From Ignelater luminosus (taxonomy: Eukaryota > Arthropoda > Insecta > Coleoptera > Elateridae), in the NCBI GenBank assembly GCA_011009095.1, contig VTPC01089559.1:601705-665704 (forward strand): 64,000 bases of DNA. The letters are read 5' to 3'. The translations under genes and the position numbers were made by a program. Each line of letters begins with the position of its first letter. The stretch's first letter is position 1. The notes beneath the pieces are model-generated. The model was not told the origin of the DNA, searched no databases, and saw only the letters and a program-made list of their open reading frames with translations. Shown one piece after another: positions 47,337-55,825 of this stretch.

Positions 47337-48544
47337 CGAGGTGTGTAAATAAAGTAATGAGACTGATTTTTTTTAATTTTTTTATTCAATTAAAATTTCA
47401 ACTTCACATTGTCTCCTTCAAAGTAATTGCCTTGGGAAGCCACACAGTGATGGAGATGATTTTTCCACTCTTCATAGCAGTACTGGAATTCAGATACTGA
47501 AATTGCCTTTAGCTGGTCGGTTACGGCAGTTTTAATATCTTTTAGTATCCTAAAATGACGTCCTTTGAGGTGATTTTTCAATCCTGGGAAGAGAGAAAAG
47601 TCACAAAAACTCAAGTCCGGGAATGTCTTCACTTGCCAAAAACTCATTAATTGAAAATGCAGTGTGACAAGACGCATTGTGGTGATGCAGCACCCAGTTG
47701 TTCTTGATACTTGGTCTCACACTCATGACCGTTTTTCGAAGTTTTTCAAGAACTTCTTGGTAAAATTGTTGATTTATCGTTTGGGTTGGGGCACAAACTC
47801 TTTGTAGAAGATTCCTTGGTTACCGAAAAAGCAAATCAGCATGGCTTTGATCTTCGACTTGCTCATTCTTTCTTTTTCTGTCTTTGGTAAACTTCAAGTT
47901 TGCCATTCCTAACTCTGGTGCTTTATTTCCGAGAGACCCAAGACTCGTCACCAGAAAGTAAGGTTCATTTTCAATCTGCTCCGAAACGTCAAGGCACTTG
48001 TATCTGCTGTTGTTCTTTTGTTCCCGCGAAAGGTTTTTCGGAATCACTTTTGCGCAGATTTTTCTCATCCCCAATTCATTAGTCAAAACTTTATGAATGG
48101 TGGTGTGAGTCAAATTCAACTGTTCTCCCAATCATTCTGACTGCCAACATTTTTGTTAGTTCTTGCAGTTGCAAGGATTCCGCATCGTGGTTCATTTTCA
48201 ATCTGTTCTATTCCTTCTGAAAATGCTTTAAACCACCTGAAAACCTGGGTCATTGACAAAACATTGTGTCTGCTAAAACTTTCCAAAAGTTTCTGTTGCA
48301 CTGTGACCAAGTCTGGAGCAAAACCTGATAGCATAACGCTGCACGAAATTGATATTACTCATTTTCAGAACGCAATAGAAAAAAAATTGACGAAAAAAAT
48401 TTTCGCCAACAATCAAATAACGAGTTTAAACTCGTACTGGCGGAGCATCACATGTTGACCCACCTTCCCTATAAGTCGGTAGTCCCCAGTATTGTCACAT
48501 CGAACGCTACGTTGCCAGTCTCATTAGTTTATTTACACACCTCG
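47337..48544 (-). mobile_element. Mariner element, second family, decayed
   Basis: This 1208-bp element has TA at 47335-47336 and 48545-48546. The inverted repeats CGAGGTGTGTAAATAAASTA and following (about 29 bp) differ at one position between the ends. The transposase lies on the minus strand and is broken in several places. It belongs to a different mariner lineage from the irritans-type copies and from the element at 48659. Confidence 0.93.
47390..48362 (-). pseudogene. Mariner transposase, second family, multiply broken; Asp 2 changed to His
   Basis: The start is the ATG at 48362 (MSNINFVQRYAIRFC). Then, after frame changes, come MTQVFRWFKAFSEG (first helix-turn-helix, about 48253-48212), THTTIHKVLTNELGMRKICAK (about 48110-48048), EQKNN...DVSEQIENEP and the first-Asp block. 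GDESW is still encoded near 47945-47960 but in a frame different from its flanks. The second catalytic block reads WVLHHHNASCH: the Asp expected after HH is His (GAC to CAC at 47679-47681). The third block is degraded to PDLSFCDFSLFP but keeps its Asp (about 47610). The C-terminus HLKGRHFRILKDIKTAVTDQ, then EWKNHLHHCVASQGNYFEGD, is well preserved. The copy is inactive. Confidence 0.9.
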
Positions 48545-48658
48545 TAAATGGTTCATAATGGGAAATAGATCGAGATATCTAACCTCGCACATTACTTCAC
48601 GTAAACTCAAAAACTTAATGTACTTAGTAGATTTCCGTTTGAAGCAGGTACTATTGTA

Positions 48659-49951
48659 CGAGGGCGGTTCAATAAGTACCCGTGTTAGAAATGAAGACAC
48701 AATTTTTTTCAAAAATTTTTTTTTATTTTTCAACATAGTCTCCTTTTAGAAATATTTACTTTTCCCAACGTTCCTGCCATTTTTTTAACCCCTCCAAAAA
48801 ATAGGATTTGTCGAACTCTCCAAAATACGCTTCTATCTCGGCGATGATTTCCTCGTTTGAGCTAAATTTTTTTCCCGCGAGCCATTTCTTCATGTTAGGA
48901 AACAAGACAAAGTCGCAGGGAGCCAGATCGGGTGAATACGGGGGGTGCGGCAGCAATTCATAACGCAATTCATGCAGTTTGGCGGCGACAACTCCGGATG
49001 AATGTGCTGGTGCGTTATCGTGGCGAAACAGCACCTTCTTTTTCGCCAAATGCGGCCGTGTCTCCTTCAATTTTTTGTCGAAGCTGTCTAATGACTCACT
49101 GTAGTATTGTCCAGTGATCGTTCTTCCTTTTTCTAAAAAACCCATGAGGATGACGCCGTTCGCATCCCAAAAAATCGTCGCCATGACCTTTCCGGCCGAT
49201 GGAACCATCTTCGCCTTCTTTGGAGCAGATTCACCGGGAGAAATCCATTGTTTTGATTGTTGCTTAGTTTCTGGTGTGTAATGATGAATCCAGGTTTCAT
49301 CAACGGTGACAACTCGACGCAGAAACTCCTTCGGATTTCGCTTAAATTGCTCCAAACACTGCTTCGAAATTAACAGCCGCATCCGCTTGTTGTCCACCGT
49401 TAGCAATCGCGGCACCCATCGCGCCGACAATTTTTTCATCGCCAACTTATCATGTAAAATATTAATTGCCGTTCCGGTCGACACACCTACGGCCTCTGCT
49501 ACTTCACGCACTTTCGTTCGTCGATCCGCGAGAATCATGTCGTGGACTTTTTGAATGATTTCCTCGGTAACCACGTCTGCCGGGCGTCCTGGTCGCTCCT
49601 AATCAAAAACGGATGTTCGCCTACGTTTAAATTCGTTGAACCAATATCTAACTGTGGTCATAGATGGCGAAGTGTCCCCATAAACAGCATCCAACTTTGC
49701 TTTTATCTCCTCGCATTTTTTCCCATCCAAAAACAGAAAGCAAATTACCGAACGATACTGTTCTTTTTCCATCTTAGCTAAAATCACGAAACACGTCTTA
49801 CTCAAATGGCTGTCAAATCCAAACTAACCTATCAATCAGTCTGCAATTTGTTATACCGTCGTTTGATAGATGTCAGCACACGATGATAACACCAACTTCC
49901 CTCAGGAACGCCTTCTGTCGTCAAACACGGGTACTTACTGAACCGCCCTCG
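48659..49951 (-). mobile_element. Mariner element, third family, nearly intact
   Basis: This 1293-bp element has TA at 48657-48658 and 49952-49953. The inverted repeats CGAGGGCGGTTCARTAAGTA plus CCCGTGTT (28 bp) differ at one position. The element lies only 114 bp from the unrelated mariner ending at 48544, in the same orientation. It is noticeably GC-richer than its surroundings, which suggests a younger insertion. Confidence 0.95.
48723..49772 (-). pseudogene. Mariner transposase, third family, two in-frame stops only
   Basis: From the ATG at 49772 (MEKEQYRSVICF) one reading frame of about 349 codons runs to a TAA at 48723-48725, a normal mariner length, with no frameshift. It is interrupted by TAG at 49599-49601 (after KRRRTSVFD, before ERPGRP) and by TAA at 48756-48758 (after WQERWEK, before IFLKGDYVEK). 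Blocks in order: helix-turn-helix 1 (YGDTSPSMTTVRYWFNEFKR), helix-turn-helix 2 (VREVAEAVGVSTGTAINIL), WVPRLL linker, VDETWIHH (Asp 1), RHDNAPAH (Asp 2), YSPDLAPCDF (Asp 3, 34 residues after Asp 2). The DD34D triad is complete. Each stop is one substitution from a likely sense codon. A strictly intact fragment could start at the internal Met near 49574, but it would lack helix-turn-helix 1. Confidence 0.93.
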
Positions 49952-52079
49952 TATGTTTTCAACAGCTATTGTATAGTTCATTCAACTTGGGCACGTTTCT
50001 ATTGACAGATATTTACAGATCTTCTTTATTTATCTATATTCTTTAATTTAAGACGTGAAAGTATCTGAACAACATGTTTAATTACTTGTACATGCAATTA
50101 ACTGCTATTATCTTGTAGTATTTCCGAAAAAAGCAATATTTTGTAACGCTGAGTTTTCTATTTAAAGTTAAACATTATGCAGGTTATATTTGTTTATATC
50201 GATAATAATCTAACAAGTTGGTCAGAAGCAATTTGAAATCATAGATCTGTGCTCATTAAAGACATGTAAATAAGTAAGTATTCAATGTCAATTGCTTGGA
50301 AAATCTTAAAACTTAGTAAATCAATGTTGCTATTAACATGGGTGAATGGGAGATTTGCAGAATTAAAAAAATCGGTTTCCACACAACTGCATACATTTGT
50401 ACTGGGAAATATCCCCTTAACTGTAATTACTTGTTATGCATAAAACTAGGTAAGATTGCGAATTTATATTTAGCTCTCGCATTTTCTTCTTGGAAAAGAA
50501 TTATGTCTCAACTTTTGTAACGTTTTAAGTATTATTCAAGTCCTTTAATCACAAAACCGTTTTTTTGATTTTTTGATTTTTTGATTTTTTGATTCATTTC
50601 TTACTGTTATTGTTGTCTTCTTATTCGCATTAAAAAAATAAAAACTAAATTTTCTATTATATGTTAACAAGTGTCAAAGAATTCCAAATACATTCTGAAA
50701 TAAAACCAAAAGAATCAAAATATCTAGCTACCCTGAAACTCATGATGAATTTTATTAACTAAAAGAAGAACACTAGCAAATTCTACCATGTAACATGTAA
50801 CATGATATTTTCCTCGTAACAACCTATGGCTTGTATATTTGCATTCCAGATATTCCTGTTGATTTTCAAAGGTTTCAAACATGTCGAAATCAAAGCGATC
50901 ACAATTAATCGTACATGTGCTGTATTTTATTTTTATTGTTTTTTATTGATTCTGAACAAATTAATTGATGTTCCAAGAATGAAACTTCTCAACGGAATTC
51001 TTTGAAAATTCACTTTTCTAGATCTAACTAAAACTTTTTTTTCTACAACTTTAATAATAAATAAAAAATTCAACAAGAAGCTTCGACTTTATTACTCGGT
51101 TGGTCGTGAAATTATCTTTCAAGTATGTGGTCTAATGTTTGTAAGGGGACTTGTCTAACCCAACCTTGATCTCGTTTCGAAGCACGTTTTCTGTTTGTGT
51201 GTGCTTTCCTCCATAGTAAATCGCCAGAAAGGTCGTCTTTCACCCTCTATGAGCTTTTGCTCTACTTGCGTTTCATTTTAATAATGAAGTTGTAAATTAA
51301 ATTAGAAAGCGAGCTTAGACTTTCCTTAAATGAATCCTCGTTTCTTTTTCTCTCTCAAGAAAGACGTCTCAACTAGACAAAATGAAAATATGAAAAAAAA
51401 AAATATTTTTGTATCTTGTGTAACACTCAATTATCAAGGCTTATTTACTATTTTTATTATTTGTAGTAGTTACTAAGAGATGAATCTTGTTTTATAAGAG
51501 TGATAAAGGTTATTAATTCTATAGGCAACTTTTTACAATCGACTTTTTTAGATTTTCGCAGATTGTCTAAGACAATGGTGCTTGTAAGTAGTAATGGGAT
51601 AAATCAGAAGTGTAGACAGTTTGGTCCGTTTGAAACCGCAATAATCGATTATCCGTCGTCTTAGGAACCCCACATATTTCACGTCGTGAAGGATTATTTT
51701 GGACAAATGCGGATAGTTGGTTACCTTCTTTCGTTTTTTACAGTTCTCTAGTAAAACTTAATGATAAATTAATTTTTTAGTATTAGGTATTTAAATATTA
51801 GTTTTATATTTTTTGATTGCTATTAGTTATTGTTTACGTCTTTTCTTCTTCTAAAGTATATGTAATATAATATTAGACTGTGATTGTCAAGTTTGAATCA
51901 ATTATTTTTTAAATTCTTGTTCATGTAGTCTTTGGTATAAGAATCTTGTGAGTAATACTTGAGTTTTTTATTATTACATGGATTATCTCTGTTATAAATC
52001 TCGACTTTAAAACAGTAGTACTTACTTGTCCATCTTATTGTGAAAACAATGAAACTCAAAATTCTCCAACTTAAACTAT
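49952..52079. other. AT-rich DNA without a recognised gene
   Basis: It contains a short tandem repeat at 50561-50594. Nothing else was recognised. Confidence 0.5.
50561..50594. repeat. Short tandem repeat, GATTTTTT x4
   Basis: Four consecutive 8-base units TTTTTTGA, with no spacers. A simple tandem repeat. Confidence 0.9.
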
Positions 52080-52326
52080 TATCCCGTTACTTATATCGAT
52101 ATGATACGTAGCAGCCCCCGTCGTCGGCCGAATACCGGTAAAGCGTTGACAAAACGACACCGCTGACGGCAGCGCGACGGCCTAAAATAAATCGACGGAT
52201 TGCAGGTAAAATGCTGACTATCATCTTGCGGCTAGTTCTTCAGTACAGGACCGTCATTGAACCGTTGCAGAAAATTCGACAAATTTCGACGTTTTACTTG
52301 CGACGCGACGGGTCAATAACGGGATA
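52080..52326. repeat. GC-rich inverted-repeat (MITE-like) element
   Basis: It is bounded by the perfect 10-bp pair TATCCCGTTA (52080-52089) and TAACGGGATA (52317-52326). Subterminal parts also pair imperfectly (CCGTCGTCGGCC... against CCGTCGCGTCGC..., followed in both by a TAAAACG or AAAACG motif). The 247-bp body is rich in CG dinucleotides in contrast to its surroundings. No reading frame of note was found. No target duplication could be fixed. Confidence 0.6.
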
Positions 52327-52609
52327 GAGGCGGCAATCCTGCGTCAAGCACGATACTATATTGAAGCAAATGCAGTTTCAAAGGTAATGTAGAAAACGTT
52401 TGTACATTGCAATATGTGAATTCTTTCATTTCAGTCCTTTCACCAGCAGCTTCTCTCACTGGCTTCGTCCAAACTTATTTCTATTTATTGTGAGGTAGTA
52501 AGTAAGCTTCGTGCACTACCATCTTGGTCACGTTTTACCGGACTGCGTCCTTTATGTTTCTCTTAAGTATATTTGCGTTTAACCTAATTATTCTTTCTTA
52601 AATATTAAG
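52327..52609. other. Spacer, no gene recognised
   Basis: Mixed composition; nothing recognised. Confidence 0.45.
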
Positions 52610-52935
52610 GGCGGGTGCAAGGACGTGTAAATATGACAACTGAAACTACGAACGCACCACACCACCTTGTTTACTACAAGAAGGCGCTTTAAGAGATTCT
52701 GCTGTTGACGCCAAATATCCTAGCTCCCTGATCTAAAAGATTATTTATGTCTCGAATGGCATGACGCAATTTGTGATTTCAAACTAATAATATGTTAATT
52801 ATTTTAGTATCTTCGAGTGTTTAAAGAAGATTTCCAATGTTTCTCTTTGAATTATTAGAGTTCTCCACTGAATTCCCAGACATTAACACCTTTATGAGAA
52901 CCCATACCTGCAAATCCCTAAATTAGATTTGTAAC
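52610..52935. repeat. Diverged repeat, block order Z-X-Y
   Basis: Z (52610-52735; GGTGCAAGGACGT..., ending GCCAAATATCCTAGC), X (52755-52795; GAATGGCATGACGCAATTTG) and Y (52812-52935; CGAGTGTTTAAAGAAGATTT) all recur at 55169-55825 in the order X-Y-Z, same strand. Similarity is partial. Family unknown. Confidence 0.5.
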
Positions 52936-53377
52936 CTTATAATTCTGTACTCTTTACATTGCTATATTGCTAATTATATTTTGGTATACGCACTTTATGT
53001 GCGGAAAGAAAACAAATTGATGCATAAAACTCGTACTAACACCATCATCAGTCAGGTATTACTGAACACATTTGTGCATCTTAAACTAAATTGCAAAAGG
53101 CGCAAAGAGTACGTAGAATACCAACCTGCTGCAGTGAGTCATTGATCGGAACATGAATATGTAGCTATCTCTAAGTTAACGGAAGACATCAACAGATCCT
53201 CTCGTCGGCGTCGGAAGTTTAAAGTTTAGAAAAGTATTGTATAAAGAAACGTAGCTTATTACATCAACTTCCGCTGTTAGTAGTATACCTGATGGTATGG
53301 AAAACCTGAATCAGTAGCTCTAATAGCTCCTCATATGCAGGAGCGTCATGTTTTTATTAGTTTAGAAAAAAAAAGTT
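52936..53377. other. Spacer before the Harbinger gene
   Basis: This may include the decayed 5' part of the element. No open frame or terminal repeat was identified. Confidence 0.45.
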
Positions 53378-53573
53378 TTGTTTTTTATTTGGCTACTGAC
53401 AAAGCAAGAGAGCTTTTTGGGATGCAGTGATTGGTTTGGTTTTGGCAAAGGTACCGGTCATTTAGTTATTATGAATGTATTATCGGTCATTGTAGCTCTT
53501 AGAAACGATTTTATCCGATGCCCAAATGAAAGAGAACGTGCAGAATTAGCGCAAAGGATAGAAAACCAATCAG

Positions 53574-53632
53574 GTAAGTATTTACATTTTGTGTTTCTGC
53601 AATATAGACATTTAACTTTTGTAATTTTTCAG
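53574..53632 (+). other. Intron 1 of the Harbinger transposase
   Basis: 59 bp, GTAAGT donor and TTTTTCAG acceptor; removal keeps the reading frame (SG-IPG). Confidence 0.8.
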
Positions 53633-54022
53633 GTATACCTGGTATAGTGGGCGGTATTGATGGCTGTCCCATTATAATTAAACAGCCTGTTGATTTTTAC
53701 AATCGCAACAATCAACACAGCATGATAAGGCAAGGAGTTTGCGACGACCACAAAATATTTACTGATGTATTTATTGGGATGCCGGGCAGAGTAAACGATG
53801 CACGTGTATTTCGAAATAGCCTGTTATTTGAAAAACTTACAGACAATCCTGCTTTGCTGCCTCCAAATCAGCACCTAATAGGCGATGCAGCTTATCCTTT
53901 GCTTACAAATTTAATGAAACCATTTAGAGACGATGGTCACCTAACGCCAAGACAAACCAGATTTAATCAGGTTTTGTCTGCTCAACGTTCAGTGATCGAA
54001 AGAGCATTTGGTTTACTGAAAG

Positions 54023-54083
54023 GTAGCTTTAGTTTAAACATACTGCTATAAAGGTTTATCAAAATTTCTTTTGTTTATTCTAG
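54023..54083 (+). other. Intron 2 of the Harbinger transposase
   Basis: 61 bp, GTAGCT donor and TTATTCTAG acceptor; removal joins GLLKG to KWRRLKYLDM as the family expects. Confidence 0.8.
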
Positions 54084-54421
54084 GCAAATGGAGGCGGCTT
54101 AAATATTTAGATATGGCACTTGCTGACAAAATACCAGAAGTGGTTTTAGCAGCTTGCAGATAAATTCGAAAATAATGAAGATGATGAAATTATTGATGTA
54201 GCAAATGTTAATGTTAGTGGTGATGCAGATAATAATAATAATGCAACACTAAAACGGGAATATATAACAACATTATTGCAATATTTTATTGTATTCTACT
54301 TAATAATTATGTTACTATTTTGACATTCTACTTATTAACTATAAATATATTAAAAAACATTAACTAAATTAAATATATTTTAAAAAATTAAAAACTTCCT
54401 ATACCTATAATGAACAAAATG

Positions 54422-54615
54422 CTATTTTGAAGCCAAATATGCCTTAAGTACCTCCAACTTCTCCTTATTTATTCTATTACTCTCATCTACAGCTTCCCTC
54501 AGACGTTTCAATTCAACGAGCCTCTCTTCCTCTATTTCCAGCTGCCTCTTTCGATACATGTCTAGTCTTTTCTGCTTCTCCCTGCTGTTTGATGGTGTAT
54601 CGCAGTATCCTTCGT
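54422..54615 (-). pseudogene. PIF/Harbinger second gene (Myb/SANT-like protein), C-terminal part only
   Basis: On the minus strand an open frame of about 64 codons ends at TAG 54422-54424. It reads SREKQKRLDMYRKRQLEIEE, then ERLVELKRLREAVDE and INKEKLEVLKAYLASK. This is a charged coiled coil like the C-terminus of the Myb/SANT-like DNA-binding protein that accompanies Harbinger transposases. It lies tail to tail with the transposase, about 100 bp away, the arrangement found in two-gene Harbinger elements. The frame is closed by TAA at about 54616, so the Myb domain itself is missing. Confidence 0.65.
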
Positions 54616-54900
54616 TTTATCGATATACTTAAGTTTAATTTTTGAGCGATTTAAATCCATTAAGCGACGTGGCGCAAATAGACGCTGTTATTTGGAATAT
54701 TATAACCTAAAAACGACTACTTTTTTACTATAGCTGACTATATAGGTTATGTCAATGCTGTTCTGAAATGTAGAGTTAATTTTATACGCTACGAACTGAA
54801 ACGAAGCGATACCAAGCGATTCCTTTGCGTTGAACGAAACGTAGTGGTGGCGATTTAAATCGCTACGTGCATCGAACGCTACTGTTAGAAGCACGTCGCC
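54616..54900. other. Possible Harbinger right-end remnant with palindrome
   Basis: GCGATTTAAATCGC at 54850-54863 is a perfect palindrome, and GAGCGATTTAAATCC occurs at 54643-54657. Repeated GAAACG/AAGCGAT motifs fill 54790-54850. These could be subterminal repeats of the Harbinger element; no matching left end was found. Confidence 0.3.
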
Positions 54901-55168
54901 AGAAACGGTTGCAATGTTGTAGAGCTACAGATTTATACCTAGCTCTCGTTATATGTAAGTGTTGTTTATCTTCTTCTTTGCCAATTTTTTGCATGAAATA
55001 GTCCTTTTGCAAGTGCGGGCTTAAAGCATGTCGATCTTCTTTGTCCTTGAAATGGACCTGAAGCGCAACTACTTTGGCAACGTTTAATGAATGGCACCAT
55101 TAAGTTTTATTCTTATAGTTATACAACCTATACCCTCCAATACAGCACTGACTGTTATCTAAAGATTC

Positions 55169-55825
55169 TCTTGGGTTTTGAATGACACGACGTAAATTGT
55201 AATTTCGAACTAATAACACGTCTCGTGCCAGTGACCACATATGGTACGTCTGCACAGTTCGTCGAGCAGTTTCGGTGAGATGGTGACGCATATGTTGCGG
55301 GCTATGTAAAGCGTCAGTGTCTTCTGTTTTGAAGGATTACATTCTGTGAGTTTGCAAGTGTTTTTATACTGCCCTATTTGCTTTGTATTTAAGCGAGGTA
55401 AGACCAAGAAGAAATAAAATTAAAAGTTAAGGGATAAAATTACCTTATAAGAGTTTCAAGAAATTCTCTGAAAAATATGACGGGCACTGGGAGAAAGACA
55501 CTGATATGTGACGTGATAGTCTGTTTGTTGGTTAGTGCCTACGAGTGTTTATAGTAGATTTCCAGCGTTTTTCCCAGAATATTCGAACCTCATTATGGAA
55601 ATCCATATTTGTAAATACCGAAGTACAATTTGCAACTTTTACCAGCGGATTATCTAAAGCATGGGCGGCGCAAGAACGTATAGATTTTACAAATTACCAT
55701 TGGCGCTGTCCAGAGGCGAATAAGACAGTTGAAGCTGACACTAAATGCAACACTCATCATCTTGTCTACCATACGAAGGTGCCTTCATATATTCATTCAT
55801 AGGCGCCAAATACCCTAGCGCCGTG
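55169..55825. repeat. Diverged repeat, block order X-Y-Z
   Basis: X (55172-55216), Y (55537-55640) and Z (55658-55825) match blocks at 52610-52935, where they occur in the order Z-X-Y. A 320-bp unmatched stretch separates X from Y here. The 85-codon frame at 55545-55802 overlaps Y and Z and is not supported as a gene because the other copy does not keep it. Confidence 0.5.

Larger units (their letters stand above)
53378..54322 (+). pseudogene. PIF/Harbinger transposase (HARBI1-like), three exons, degraded ends
   Basis: DDE nuclease gene of PIF/Harbinger elements. Exon 1 (to 53573) reads TKQESFLGCSDWFGFGKGTG, then HLVIMNVLSVI; it is truncated at its 5' side by a stop at 53363 and has no ATG. 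Intron 1 is 53574-53632 (GTAAGT...TTTCAG) and joins NQSG-IPGIVGGIDGCPIII in phase. Exon 2 (53633-54022) has GGIDG (Asp 1), GRVNDARVFRNS, LIGDAAYP (Asp 2) and SVIERAFGLLKG (Glu), so the catalytic triad is kept. Intron 2 is 54023-54083 (GTAGCT...TTCTAG) and joins LLKG-KWRRLKYLDMALADKI. Exon 3 then reads PEVVLAAC and runs into a stop. The expected VLHN block is missing, and an acidic C-terminal tail (DKFENNEDDEIIDV) follows in another frame, indicating a small deletion. Not functional as it stands. Confidence 0.88.

Noticed and set aside
50561-50594. Four regular direct repeats considered as a CRISPR-like array
   Set aside because: Units are 8 bp with no spacers; simple tandem repeat in a eukaryotic genome.
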